From CAWGYT01 sp963826795 (lineage in GTDB: Bacteria > Planctomycetota > Planctomycetia > Pirellulales > Pirellulaceae), in assembly GCA_963826795.1 (NCBI GenBank), contig CAWGYT010000024.1:186001-250000 (forward strand): a stretch of 64,000 nt of DNA, written 5' to 3'. The position numbers and the translations under genes were made by a program. How positions within the stretch are numbered: position 1 is the stretch's first letter; each line of letters begins with the position of its first letter. Below the pieces are notes generated by a model that was not told where the DNA came from, made no database searches, and saw only the letters and a program-made list of their open reading frames with translations. Shown piece by piece: positions 53,580 to 62,399 of this stretch.

Positions 53580-56462
53580 GTGAGCTATCCGAATCTCAAC
53601 CTGTTGCTTCAGGCGGCCAACCGCCGAGGTCTATTTCTGGGGCTCGCTCGCACTCTCTGCGGATGGTTCGGCGTCCTGCTGCTGGCGATCGTGGGTGCGG
53701 TCGTTTTGGATGCCATTTTTGCCTTGCCTGCCCCGCTGCTGTTCGGACTTGACGGGTTGCTGGTGATGGTCCTGATCGGCGGCTTTCGGCAATTGGTACG
53801 CGTCGCACGACGCGGTCGGTTTGACCCGCGTCGCCTGGCGCGATTCCTCGAAACCGAATTGGGCATGACCGACAATGCGTTGATCAATGCCTTGGAATTC
53901 CGCCGCCAAGCCAGCCCGAACGTGAGTCGGCGGTTGGTCGAGGAGACGATTCAGCGGGGCGAGGAGGCGGCACGGCAGGTCGATGTGGTGGACGCGATCG
54001 AAAGCGGCCCTGCCCGACGCGCGGGATTCTGTCTCGGCTGCCTCCTGGCTGTCATTGCCTTGACCTATTGGCTGATTCCCGGTGTCTTTGCCCGTGGCTT
54101 GCCTCGTCTGTTCGATCCGACGGGCGATCATCCGCCATTTACATTGGTCAAATTCGACATCCAGGTCGAGCCCGAACCGCTGTACTACGGCTCGTCCGCG
54201 GCGGTGACGGTTCGGCTGGGTGGACCCGATCCGCCGGACCGTGCCGATCTGGTCATGCGGGACGGCGAACAAACGCAGCGGCTGCCCATGATCAGCGGTG
54301 AAGGCGGGTTCCAGCTGGAACTGCAACAAGTGACGGCCAGTCGTGATTTTTACATCGACACGCCGGGCGGTCGAAGCGATTGGTATCGCTTGGCGGTTCG
54401 CGAGGTCCCGTTGTTCGAAGAGGTCTGGGTCGAGTATCAGTATCCGCCGCACACCGATTGGGCACCGCGTCGCCACCGATTGCAGGGGCACGATATCGAA
54501 GCCCTGGTCGGCACGCAGGTCGTCCTCGAGGCCCGCAGCAACCTGCCTCTGTCGCACGGCGAGATTGAAATATTCGGCGAGGAGCCGTCTCAGGAAGCTC
54601 GGTCATTGGTCCGACTGACGCCGGATGCCTCGGACCCACGACAGGTGCGCGGCGCGTTTCGATTGGAGTCATCCGGGAGAATCATGATGCGCTTGGTGGG
54701 CTACAACAAGGCCCCAGGCGCCGAGGTTCGCGAGGCGGCGTTGATCGCGGTCCCCGACGAGCCGCCGCGCGTCGCCGTGGCGGACCCGGAGCCTCTGGTT
54801 CTGGCTGTTGAGGATTGGAAGATACCGGTTTCCATCGAGGCGGCCGACGACGTGCAGGTTCGCGACATGGAATTGAATCTGGCTCACAATGGCCAACAAA
54901 AACCCCCGGTTCCGCTCGACAACCGATCCGCCGATCGACGGCATGGCCGCGGCGAGTTCGAGCTGGACTTGGCCGAATTCGGCGCGCGAGCCGGCGACGA
55001 GATTCGCCTGTTCGCCTCCGCACGGGACAATCATCCGGATGGTGGCCAATCGGCCGACAGCGGGACCCATGTGATCCAGGTAATTTCTCAAGCCGAATAT
55101 CTGGACTACCTGCGGTCGATGTACCAAATGGAGCAGCTCCAAGAGGAAATCGCGGCGCTCAATGAACAACTGCAAGACCTGGGTGCCGAACGCGCGCAAA
55201 CGCTGGACGAGTTGGAGTCGTTGACCGAATCGCTGCAGCCAGATGAAGCCCTCACGGACGATCAGCGTGACCAGTTGCAGCGTCTCGAGCAGCAATTGGA
55301 TCAGTTTGCCGAGCAGACCGAGCGCTTGACGCAACAGGTTCAGCAGCGGCTTGAGCATCCGCAAATGTATGATGCCGAACAGCCGTATCGCGAGCAGTTG
55401 CAGGCGTTGGCCGAGCAGCTGCAGCAACAACCCTCGGCGGCATCGGAAATGCAGCAAGCACTCGAGTCGCTGGCCGAGTCGGAAATGCCTCAGGCCGAAC
55501 AGCTCCAGCGAGCTCGGCAGGCGCTCGAACAGATGCAGCAGCAGTCGGCGCCGTTCGACGACCCGACGCGGCAAGGACTTGAGCAGACCCGCGAGTTGGC
55601 TCAGCAGCTGCAGCAGGCGCAGCGAATGATGTCCGAGGCAAGTCGCTTGCAGGAGGTCATGCAGCAGCAGCGGGAGCTGGCCGATCGACTCCAGGCGTTG
55701 CCCGAAATGCCTCAACCCACACCCGCACAGCAGCGTCGCGCGGATCGCCTGGCGCGGGAACAGGAGCTGCTCGAGCAAGAGCTTCAGGACGCGCAAACGG
55801 CACTTCGCGAGGCGGCGCAGCAGTCGCAGCAGGATCTGCCGCGGACCGCCGCGGACGCGGAGCGACTCTGCCAGGCAATTTCCTCTCAGGGAATTCCGCA
55901 AGATCAGCAGCAGGCGTCCCAGTCGGCTCGGCAAGGGATGCCACGCCAGGCGGAGCAAGCGGCCGAACGCGCCGCCGAGAAACTTGAATCGCTCGCCAGT
56001 CAGTGCCCCAATCCCCAGGGCGCGTCGGGTGAACTGGATGGCGGGCTGGGCCTGTCCCGCGAAAGCCTGCAGCAGACATTGCAACAATTGGCCCAAGGGG
56101 AAGGGCTCGCGCGCCTGGGAGCTCAATCGGGTCGGGGCGCGCCGCCGTCGGCCAGTTCCCCTGGTCCGCCGGGTACCGAGCGAAGCCGGGCGTCGGGCGG
56201 GAAATCGCAGTTCGGTCTGCGTGGTCCACAGCCTCCCCAAGAGGCCTTTCAGGGACGACGCCGAGGCCAAGGTCGCGATGAACGAGGCGGCCCCGGCGAC
56301 CCCGCCTGGGCCGACGATGAACTGGCCGAGGCGGAACGGATTGAATCGCAATCGCGCCAGTCGACCGCGAATGCCGCCGGCAACCTGCGCGGCGTACCCG
56401 TCGGTTATCGCGACCAAGCGGAGGCCTACTTTCGCCGCCTCGCAGAGGAGGATCAGCCGTGA
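53580..56462 (+). CDS. large membrane protein with Gln-rich coiled coil
   Basis: 960 residues from GTG 53580. N-terminal helices (about 15-40, 50-70, 140-165), a beta-rich extracytoplasmic region (about 185-510; FEEVWVEYQYPPHTDWAPRRH, RIMMRLVGYNKAPGAEVREA in parts), then from about 515 to 860 almost pure Gln/Glu/Leu helices (EIAALNEQLQDLGAERAQTL, QQRLEHPQMYDAEQPYRE), the kind of DUF4175-like organisation found in these clusters, and a Gly/Pro/Arg-rich end. The long coiled coil predicts self-association. It is the largest gene of the chain and overlaps the DUF4159 gene by four bases. Confidence 0.85.
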   Translation: MSYPNLNLLLQAANRRGLFLGLARTLCGWFGVLLLAIVGAVVLDAIFALPAPLLFGLDGLLVMVLIGGFRQLVRVARRGRFDPRRLARFLETELGMTDNALINALEFRRQASPNVSRRLVEETIQRGEEAARQVDVVDAIESGPARRAGFCLGCLLAVIALTYWLIPGVFARGLPRLFDPTGDHPPFTLVKFDIQVEPEPLYYGSSAAVTVRLGGPDPPDRADLVMRDGEQTQRLPMISGEGGFQLELQQVTASRDFYIDTPGGRSDWYRLAVREVPLFEEVWVEYQYPPHTDWAPRRHRLQGHDIEALVGTQVVLEARSNLPLSHGEIEIFGEEPSQEARSLVRLTPDASDPRQVRGAFRLESSGRIMMRLVGYNKAPGAEVREAALIAVPDEPPRVAVADPEPLVLAVEDWKIPVSIEAADDVQVRDMELNLAHNGQQKPPVPLDNRSADRRHGRGEFELDLAEFGARAGDEIRLFASARDNHPDGGQSADSGTHVIQVISQAEYLDYLRSMYQMEQLQEEIAALNEQLQDLGAERAQTLDELESLTESLQPDEALTDDQRDQLQRLEQQLDQFAEQTERLTQQVQQRLEHPQMYDAEQPYREQLQALAEQLQQQPSAASEMQQALESLAESEMPQAEQLQRARQALEQMQQQSAPFDDPTRQGLEQTRELAQQLQQAQRMMSEASRLQEVMQQQRELADRLQALPEMPQPTPAQQRRADRLAREQELLEQELQDAQTALREAAQQSQQDLPRTAADAERLCQAISSQGIPQDQQQASQSARQGMPRQAEQAAERAAEKLESLASQCPNPQGASGELDGGLGLSRESLQQTLQQLAQGEGLARLGAQSGRGAPPSASSPGPPGTERSRASGGKSQFGLRGPQPPQEAFQGRRRGQGRDERGGPGDPAWADDELAEAERIESQSRQSTANAAGNLRGVPVGYRDQAEAYFRRLAEEDQP

Positions 56463-57193
56463 TTAAACTGAATCGCGACCCGAACCATCGGAGAGCCTGG
56501 TGCATGTCCTCGCATTTGAGGCACCGCTTGGCCGCCATGTCGATCGTCGTCCTGCTGGCCCTGGCAGGCGCCGCCACCGTCGCTCAGCCTCCAACCGATC
56601 TGCCGGGCGAGACGGTCCAGTGTGCGAATTTGATTTACGGGAGCGGCAAGACGAGCGTCTGCTTTAGCGCGGAATTTCTCCGGCAGCTGAGCCGTGAAAG
56701 CAATATCAAGGCCGATTCCGAACTGCACGCGATTCGGTTGGAAGCGAGTGAGCTGTACGAGTTTCCTTTTGCCGTCATGACGGGAGAAGGCGGTTTCCAA
56801 CTGACGTCCGCTCAGCGCGATGCGATGCGCAGCTACCTGACCAGCGGTGGCTTCATTATCGCCTCGGCCGGTTGCAGCAATCCCAGTTGGGCGCAATCGT
56901 TCCGGCGGGAGATTGCGGCCGTATTTCCCGAGCTCTCGCTGTCGCGGTTGGATCCGTCCCACCCGATCTTTCATTGCCTGTACGAGATCCCGCGACTGGA
57001 TCTGGGAAAAAGCTCCGGACAGGCGCATCTGGAGGGCCTGGAGATCGACGGAAAAATCGTGTTGGTGTTCTCCAGCGACGGTTTGAACGACAGCGGCAAG
57101 GTCAGCGACGACTGCTGTTGCTGTGGGGGCAACGAGGTCAAGAATGCCCGCCTCGTCAACTGCAATCTGCTCGCCTACACGTTGACTCACTGA
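56459..57193 (+). CDS. DUF4159-family secreted protein with four consecutive cysteines
   Basis: 244 residues from GTG 56459, overlapping the previous stop (GTGA). Hydrophobic signal segment (about 25-45). DUF4159 core: SELYEFPFAVMTGEGGFQL, SGGFIIASAGCSNPSWAQSF, FPELSLSRLDPSHPIFHCLY. The C-terminal part has DDCCCCGGNEVKNARLVNC, a run of four Cys that could bind a metal or form disulfides with help of the VKOR-DsbA protein upstream (inference). DUF4159 is almost always near MoxR/BatA genes; its fold is Rossmann-like, but no enzyme activity is known to me. Confidence 0.85.
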   Translation: MIKLNRDPNHRRAWCMSSHLRHRLAAMSIVVLLALAGAATVAQPPTDLPGETVQCANLIYGSGKTSVCFSAEFLRQLSRESNIKADSELHAIRLEASELYEFPFAVMTGEGGFQLTSAQRDAMRSYLTSGGFIIASAGCSNPSWAQSFRREIAAVFPELSLSRLDPSHPIFHCLYEIPRLDLGKSSGQAHLEGLEIDGKIVLVFSSDGLNDSGKVSDDCCCCGGNEVKNARLVNCNLLAYTLTH

Positions 57194-57262
57194 GCAAATC
57201 GGTTCCGTTGGGAATCGGCCCGACGTGGCCGGTCCCCGGTCCGCTGAAGCGAGAGCCTTTCA

Positions 57263-57901
57263 ATGCACGATCTACGCAAACAGTACACGATGAGCGGCCT
57301 CTCGGAGCAGGACCTGCTGCCGGATCCTCTCTCCCAATTGAAACTCTGGTTCGACAAGGCACTGGAGACGAACCCGGTGGATTGGCTGGAGCCGAACGCC
57401 GTCACACTGGCGACCGCTTCCCGCGGTGGCGACGTCACCGCTCGGATCGTGCTGCTGAAGGGGATCGATCAGCGAGGTCTGTTTTTTTACACCAATTTCG
57501 ATTCCGCCAAAGGACAACAGTTGGCCGAAAACCCGCGGGCTGCGGTGGTGGCCTACTGGCCTCACTTGGAGCGACAAGTGCGGATTGAGGGGTCGACGCA
57601 GCGGGTGTCACGCGAGTTGTCCGAGGAGTATTTTCATTCGCGCCCGCGAGGCAGTCAGATTGGGGCCGCTATCTCGCAGCAGTCGCAGGTGATGGGCAGC
57701 CGCGAAGAGCTGGAGCGACGCGCGGCCGAACTTGAGGCCCAACTGCAAGTCCGGCCGGTGCCGCTGCCGGACAATTGGGGCGGTTATCGCCTCGAGCCGA
57801 CCTGCTTTGAATTCTGGCAAGGCCGAACGAACCGGCTGCACGATCGGATTCGTTATCGTCGCAACGGCGACGAATGGGTGCGCGAGCGACTTGCTCCGTG
57901 A
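57263..57901 (+). CDS. pdxH: pyridoxamine 5'-phosphate oxidase
   Basis: 212 residues. FMN enzyme that makes pyridoxal 5'-phosphate. Landmarks are HDLRKQYTMSGLSEQDL, PNAVTLATASRGGDVTARIVLLKG (in parts), FFYTNFDSAKGQQLAENP, RQVRIEGSTQRVS, SYHSRPRG-type YFHSRPRGSQIGAAISQQS and the C-terminal FWQGRTNRLHDRIRYRR, the PLP/FMN-binding end. Length and motifs complete. ATG 57263 is chosen since the MHDLRKQY start is standard; a preceding GAGAG is weak. The gene is downstream of the MoxR chain but has a separate function, so linkage may be chance. Confidence 0.95.
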   Translation: MHDLRKQYTMSGLSEQDLLPDPLSQLKLWFDKALETNPVDWLEPNAVTLATASRGGDVTARIVLLKGIDQRGLFFYTNFDSAKGQQLAENPRAAVVAYWPHLERQVRIEGSTQRVSRELSEEYFHSRPRGSQIGAAISQQSQVMGSREELERRAAELEAQLQVRPVPLPDNWGGYRLEPTCFEFWQGRTNRLHDRIRYRRNGDEWVRERLAP

Positions 57902-57955
57902 GTTCGTCGTGGCGAATTTTCCCAACGCACCCCAATATTAAGCTGTGACAAAGCA

Positions 57956-58573
57956 CTAGGCTTCGTCCGGTCGGTCCACCACGCGTGTCTGTCCGCGGTC
58001 GTAAGACTCGTTAAAGCGATCACCCGCGTGAGGGCCGCGCTGACTGACCCGCTGCCGCTCGGCGCCCTCCGGTGTCAGCTGCAGGCCGACGAACCAATGC
58101 GTATTGGGCTGATCGGGATCGTCGATCGAACGATCGCGAAATCTCCAACTCAACTGATTCGCCGGCTTGCGCTGTGTGCGATCTGCAATCAGCACGTAGT
58201 GCGGTGAATGGAATCGAGACGGCTCGTCGCGGATGTACAGGTGCGAGGGACAGGTCAAGACAACGGGTCGGTCGCCGGTCAGCATCTCGCCACTCATCTT
58301 TAGCTGGTGGTTCCCGGCCAGACTGTTCAATCGGGGCAGAAGCTCGACGGGCCACGCGACACTGGGCAGCTTCCGCTGACTCATCACATAGTCCTCGCAG
58401 GCGGAGTCCAACCGTCTGAGGTTCAGGCGGCATACGTTCGACCGGGCCGTCTCACGCGATGATGCCAGTGCCGGCAGCAAGAGGCTGAGACCACCCCCGG
58501 CGATGACCAGCAGAAAAATAATCTCCAAGAAGGAAACTTTTGAAGCGGGTCGGCTGGCCGTGTCGCTCGACAT
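57956..58573 (-). CDS. DUF1559-like pseudopilin with degenerate prepilin site
   Basis: 205 residues. The N-terminus KVSFLEIIFLLVIAGGGLS followed by LLLPALASSRETAR and CRLNLRRL parallels the type IV pilin / DUF1559 pattern 'GFTLVELLVVIAIIG...LLPAVQAAREAAR...C.NNLKQ'. The Gly before the cleavage site is replaced (VSFLE), although Glu5 is kept. The rest (SVAWPVELLPRLNSLAGNH, LTCPSHLYIRDEPSRFHSPHYVLIADRT in parts) is the usual DUF1559 body with its Cys-Pro. It may be exported without normal prepilin processing. Its promoter should lie in the repeat-rich gap to the right. Confidence 0.75.
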   Translation of the reverse strand: MSSDTASRPASKVSFLEIIFLLVIAGGGLSLLLPALASSRETARSNVCRLNLRRLDSACEDYVMSQRKLPSVAWPVELLPRLNSLAGNHQLKMSGEMLTGDRPVVLTCPSHLYIRDEPSRFHSPHYVLIADRTQRKPANQLSWRFRDRSIDDPDQPNTHWFVGLQLTPEGAERQRVSQRGPHAGDRFNESYDRGQTRVVDRPDEA

Positions 58574-58802
58574 CGTGAGATCGTCCGGGTTGAGCTAGGG
58601 CTGGGAAGGCTAAAGTACCGGGGTTCGATTGCGTGGCGGAGCCGTCCTCGCCGCGATCCTTCATCATAATCAAACCCGAGTCGAAGTGTACGATCGGGTT
58701 GCTGGCGATGTGGGTTGTCACCTCTCCCGAGGCCGAGAGAGGTCGCTCGGGTCTCGCGGGCGGGATCCGGGCGGGTGAGGGCTGAGCGTCTGGCAGGCCG
58801 TG

Positions 58803-58852
58803 GCCCCCTCATCCGGCCTTCGGCCACCTTCTCCCGCGTTGGGGAGAAGGGA
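58803..58852 (-). repeat. dispersed palindromic (REP-like) element, copy 4
   Basis: Same inverted orientation as copy 3, almost identical in sequence (CCCCCTCATCCGGCC, then CTCCCGCGTTGGGGAG). Confidence 0.7.
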
Positions 58853-58882
58853 CGGGGTGCGGTGATGCTCTCGCGCGTTGGG

Positions 58883-59009
58883 AGAAGCAACCGAAGCAAC
58901 CGAAGCAACTGAAGCAACTGAAGGAACTGAAGGAACTGAAGGAACTGAAGGAACCGAAGCAACCGAAGCAACCGAAGGAACCGAAGGAACCGAAGGAACT
59001 GAAACGACA
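58883..59009 (+). repeat. nine-base tandem repeat
   Basis: About fourteen units of GAAGCAACC/GAAGCAACT and GAAGGAACT/GAAGGAACC in blocks. The unit length is a multiple of three, so all frames stay open (Glu-Ala-Thr / Glu-Gly-Thr on plus), which creates spurious ORFs. Confidence 0.85.
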
Positions 59010-59217
59010 GAACGAACGTGGCGCGGGGAGTTGGGGTTGTCACCTCTCCCGCGCATTTGTGCCGATCATCCCGATCGTCGGGGCAGGGATGATTCGAGTC
59101 GGCGCGCTCGCGCGATCCATCTAAATCGGGCCGGAAGGCATCACCGCGTGCGACGGCGTTTCTTCGACTTCTGCGATTCGCGCGACAATGCAATGAAGGT
59201 TTCTCGCGCCGCCGCGG

Positions 59218-59235
59218 TTTGGCACGGCAGTTGCC
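59218..59235 (+). promoter_or_regulatory. consensus sigma-54 (RpoN) promoter of the pgs operon
   Basis: TTTGGCACGGCAGTTGCC fits TTGGCACG-N4-TTGC, with GG at 59221-59222, ten bases and GC at 59233-59234. It points to pgsB, whose ATG is 227 bases beyond, leaving a long leader or activator-proximal region. Transcription would need an enhancer-binding activator; none is in the window. Confidence 0.7.
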
Positions 59236-59461
59236 AAAGGAGTAGCTTTCGTTCACGCCAAGCGGTGTGGCGAAGTCGCGAAAGGAGCTTAACTCGTTAC
59301 AGCAGAAGGGACATACGGCAGAGATCAAAAGTCAGTGATCTGTTGTAAGTTTTGCTGAAGGAGTGGAGAACCTTACATCACGCGGCTTGACTCGCGAATC
59401 ACTGGGAGTGGCTTGCGGGGAACTTGGAAGGATGTTCAATACGGGAAGGGAGAACCTCGGC

Positions 59462-60708
59462 ATGGATGGCTCGCTCTTGGTGGCCGCGGGAACGGCACTG
59501 ATCAGCTCCATGGGGATCTTGGAAGCTTGGTGGCATCGTCGTGCGTTGCATTCAATTCCAATTCGGATCCACGTCAATGGGACTCGCGGCAAGTCGGGCG
59601 TCACGCGGCTGATTGCCGCGGGGCTTCGAGCCGGTGGGCTCCGTACCTGTGCCAAGACGACCGGCACATTGCCCCGCATGATCGCTCCGGACGGGCGAGA
59701 ATATCCCGTTTTCCGTCCGGCTCGTGCAAATGTGATTGAACAGATTCGCGTGGTTCGAGCGGCGGCACGCGAGCAGGTGGATGCTTTGGTGATTGAGTGC
59801 ATGGCGCTGCAGCCGGCCCTCCAGTCACTTTGTGAATTGAAGCTGGTTCAGGCGACGCACGGCGTGATTACAAATGCCCGGGCGGATCACCTCGATGTGA
59901 TGGGGCCGGACGTGGAGGATGTCGCGCGGGCCTTGGCCGGAACCGTCCCGGTCCGCGGCAAGTTGTTTACTGCCGAACAGAAGCACCTGGGGCCGCTGCG
60001 GACGGCCGCCCGGGACCGCGAGTGTCAGGTCATTTGCATCGATGACGACGACGTGGCTTCCGTTTCATGGGACGAGCTGGAACGTTTTCCCTACGTGGAA
60101 CATCCGGACAATGTGGCACTCGCCCTGCGAGTTTGTGGTGATCTGGGGATTGATCGCGAAACGGCGCTTCGCGGGATGTGGGAAGCTCAACCGGATCCGG
60201 GCGTGATGACCGTGTACCAGACCGAATCGGAACGGGGGCCGTGGTGTTCATCAACGGGTTTGCCGCCAATGATCCGGAATCGACGGGCAAGATCTGGGAG
60301 ATGGTTTTGGGACGCTATGGCCAAGAGCGTCGTCGGATCGCGGTGATCAACTGCCGCGCGGATCGCGCCGATCGCTCGCGGCAACTGGCCGAGGCCGCCC
60401 AGACGTGGACTCCGGCGGATCACTACGTCGTGGTGGGGACGGGCACGCAGGTCTTCGCTCAACGAGCGCATACGCTGGGAATGAGTGAGAATCGCTACAC
60501 GTGCATCGAGCGTGTCCCGACGGGGCGGCTGATTCGACAATTGGAACAGATCGCGGGCGAGTCGGCGTTGGTCATGGGAATGGGCAACATTGCGGGGCCC
60601 GGCCTGAAGTTGGTGCAGCATTACCGTCAGCAGCACCAGGCGGCGGAAACTCGACGAAAGGTTCACGGAGCCGAGGTTGCTCCGGTTTTGCTAAGAAAGG
60701 CTGCATAA
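59462..60708 (+). CDS. pgsB: poly-gamma-glutamate synthase PgsB/CapB, one frameshift
   Basis: ATP-dependent amide ligase that joins glutamates through gamma bonds at the membrane. From ATG 59462 (GGGAG about ten bases upstream) the protein has one membrane helix, then IRIHVNGTRGKSGVTRL (P-loop-like N39-G46), CAKTTGTLPRMI, ECMALQPALQ, HGVITNARADHLDVMGP and HPDNVALALRV. At 60234-60238 a run of G is one base short; the next frame continues VVFINGFAANDPESTGKIW and ends VLLRKAA at 60708. The restored protein has 415 residues, normal for PgsB. The deletion in a G run is probably an assembly error. The stop abuts pgsC (TAAATG). Confidence 0.88.
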
Positions 60709-61181
60709 ATGGATACGCTGACGGTTTCGATTGCGATCGGGCTGATCGTCAGCCTGCTGTTTACGGAGTACTTTGGACTTTCTTCCGGCGGGATGATCGT
60801 GCCGGGTTACTTGGCCTTGCACCTGGATCGACCGGCCAGCGTGGCGATCACGCTGCTGACCGCCGCGGCCACCTTCGGAGCCGTCCGCTTGTTGCGCGCT
60901 ATGCGATCGTCTACGGCCGACGTCGGATCGTGTTGATGGTCCTATTCGGCTTCTTGATTGGTTCGCTGTTTCGTGCCATTCCGCTCTTGGCTGGCGGGGC
61001 GGCGGGTTCAGTCGCGTTGGTTCCGACGGATTGCTTTTGTGTGATCGGCTACATCATTCCGGGTTTGATTGCCCTCTGGATGGACCGACAAGGCTGGGTG
61101 GAGACCGTGTCGCCGCTGCTGACGTCGTCGGTCGCGGTGCGCTTAATCTTGGTGCTTGTGGGAGTGGAGGTGGTGGGATGA
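60709..61181 (+). CDS. pgsC: poly-gamma-glutamate synthase subunit PgsC/CapC, one frameshift
   Basis: Small polytopic partner of PgsB. N-terminal TVSIAIGLIVSLLFTEYFGL, the signature GGMIVPGYLAL, and after the break RYAIVYGRRRIVLMVLFGF, CFCVIGYIIPGLIALWMDRQG and a final helix. The frame is lost at about 60894 where TTGGCG appears as TTGCG; adding the base gives 157 residues, the usual PgsC size. It starts one base after the pgsB stop and overlaps the next gene (ATGA), confirming one operon. Confidence 0.87.
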
Positions 61182-62380
61182 AGAGCGTTTATTGGAGACC
61201 CAACAAAGTCTCGCGAACGGGACTGGTCCTGGTCGCCGTCGCGTCGCTTGTCGGCTTGGCGTTTGTGCTTAGCGGACCGTGGCCGCGACAGCACGCAGTG
61301 GAATCGCTGGCACGACAGGCGGCGGACCGGGCGGCGACGATGATGGACTCGCTGAAAGCCGAGCGTCTGCGACGGGGGGTGCCGTTGGAGCCGGCCCTGG
61401 ACCCGGGCCTGACCGGACTGGTCGGAGCTCCGATGTCGGTCGTGACCAGCCGGCCCGCCGATTTGCGCTCCAAGCAGACCTCGGTGAATCCGAATTTCGC
61501 CGCCGCCGTGGTCTCGATGTTGACCGCGGCGGGCGTCCAGCGAGGCGACGTCATCGCCATTGGCTGGTCGGGCTCGTTCCCGGCCTTGAATCTTTCGGTT
61601 GCGGCCGCCGTTGAAACGCTGGAACTGGAGCCCTTGATCATCGCCAGCGCCGCCTCGTCACAGTACGGAGCGAATTTTCCCAACTTCATGTGGCTGGACA
61701 TGGAGCGTTGCCTCCGCGATCAAGGGTTGCTGCGGTGTCAGTCCGCGTGGCTCTCGATGGGGGCAGGGGCCGATCGAGGGCTTGGGTTGAGCGACGATGG
61801 GCGGTTGGCCATCGAGCAATTGGCGGCCCGACACGGCGTTCCGATGTTGCGATCCGACTCGCGCGAGGCGGCAATCGAAGACCGGATGCAGCGATACCAG
61901 CAGTTGGCGGTTGATCGCCCGATCCGAGCCTACATCAATGTCGGTGGCGGCGTCGCCTCGACCGGCGGCGAGCGGGCGAAGCATCGTTTTCGTCCGGGCC
62001 TGAATCGGCACGTTCGAATCGATGACGCCAAGGCCGATTGCGTCATGGCTCGTTTTTCTCAGCAGGGCATTCCTGTGCTCCACCTGATCGAAGCGAAGCA
62101 ACTGGCGGCACGCTATGGAATGCCCGAGGCGCCCGAGCAGCGGCCCGCGGCCGGAGGTGCGCAACTGGCCGATCTCACTCGTCCCAGCCGCGTGAGCGCC
62201 ACCCTGGTCCTGGTCGGCTTGCTGCTGGGCATGCGTTCCTGCGTGCTTCGGCCGCACTCCGCCCGCGTGCACGAGTGGCTGCAGCGGTGCCTCGGCCGCG
62301 AAATCGGTGCGGACGCTGCGCTCGCGGATCACGACGCGAACGAAGACGCATCCATTTCCAGGCCCCAGCTGATGGTTTAA
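61178..62380 (+). CDS. poly-gamma-glutamate system protein (PgsW-like)
   Basis: 400 residues from ATG 61178 (GGAGG 12 bases upstream, ATGA overlap with pgsC); longer open frame rejected. One N-terminal helix (VLVAVASLVGLAFVLSG), a soluble body with AAVVSMLTAAGVQRGDVIA, IGWSGSFPALNLSVAAAVE, ASAASSQYGANFPNFMWLD, and GLGLSDDGRLAIEQLA, and a C-terminal helix (ATLVLVGLLLGMRSC). This matches the protein family that accompanies PgsB and PgsC where PgsA is missing. It may replace PgsA in export or polymer release; no pgsA-like metallophosphatase gene follows in this window. Its own catalytic role is unknown. Confidence 0.82.
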   Translation: MKSVYWRPNKVSRTGLVLVAVASLVGLAFVLSGPWPRQHAVESLARQAADRAATMMDSLKAERLRRGVPLEPALDPGLTGLVGAPMSVVTSRPADLRSKQTSVNPNFAAAVVSMLTAAGVQRGDVIAIGWSGSFPALNLSVAAAVETLELEPLIIASAASSQYGANFPNFMWLDMERCLRDQGLLRCQSAWLSMGAGADRGLGLSDDGRLAIEQLAARHGVPMLRSDSREAAIEDRMQRYQQLAVDRPIRAYINVGGGVASTGGERAKHRFRPGLNRHVRIDDAKADCVMARFSQQGIPVLHLIEAKQLAARYGMPEAPEQRPAAGGAQLADLTRPSRVSATLVLVGLLLGMRSCVLRPHSARVHEWLQRCLGREIGADAALADHDANEDASISRPQLMV

Positions 62381-62399
62381 TTCCGGCCACCGAGTTGAC

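Larger units (their letters stand above)
58574..59461. other. long intergenic region with repeats and the pgs promoter
   Basis: Between the minus-strand pilin-like gene and the plus-strand pgs operon. It holds a CTCTCCCG-type palindrome (about 58720-58743), the dispersed element copy 4, a nine-base tandem array, a second CTCTCCCGC motif (59041-59050) and a consensus sigma-54 promoter at 59218. Frames remain open through the repeats but match no family. I support no gene here. Confidence 0.65.

Noticed and set aside
58883..59009. Repeat protein gene (Glu-Ala-Thr / Glu-Gly-Thr) or CRISPR
   Set aside because: Nine-base units leave every frame open; no start signal, no family resemblance, and no spacers.
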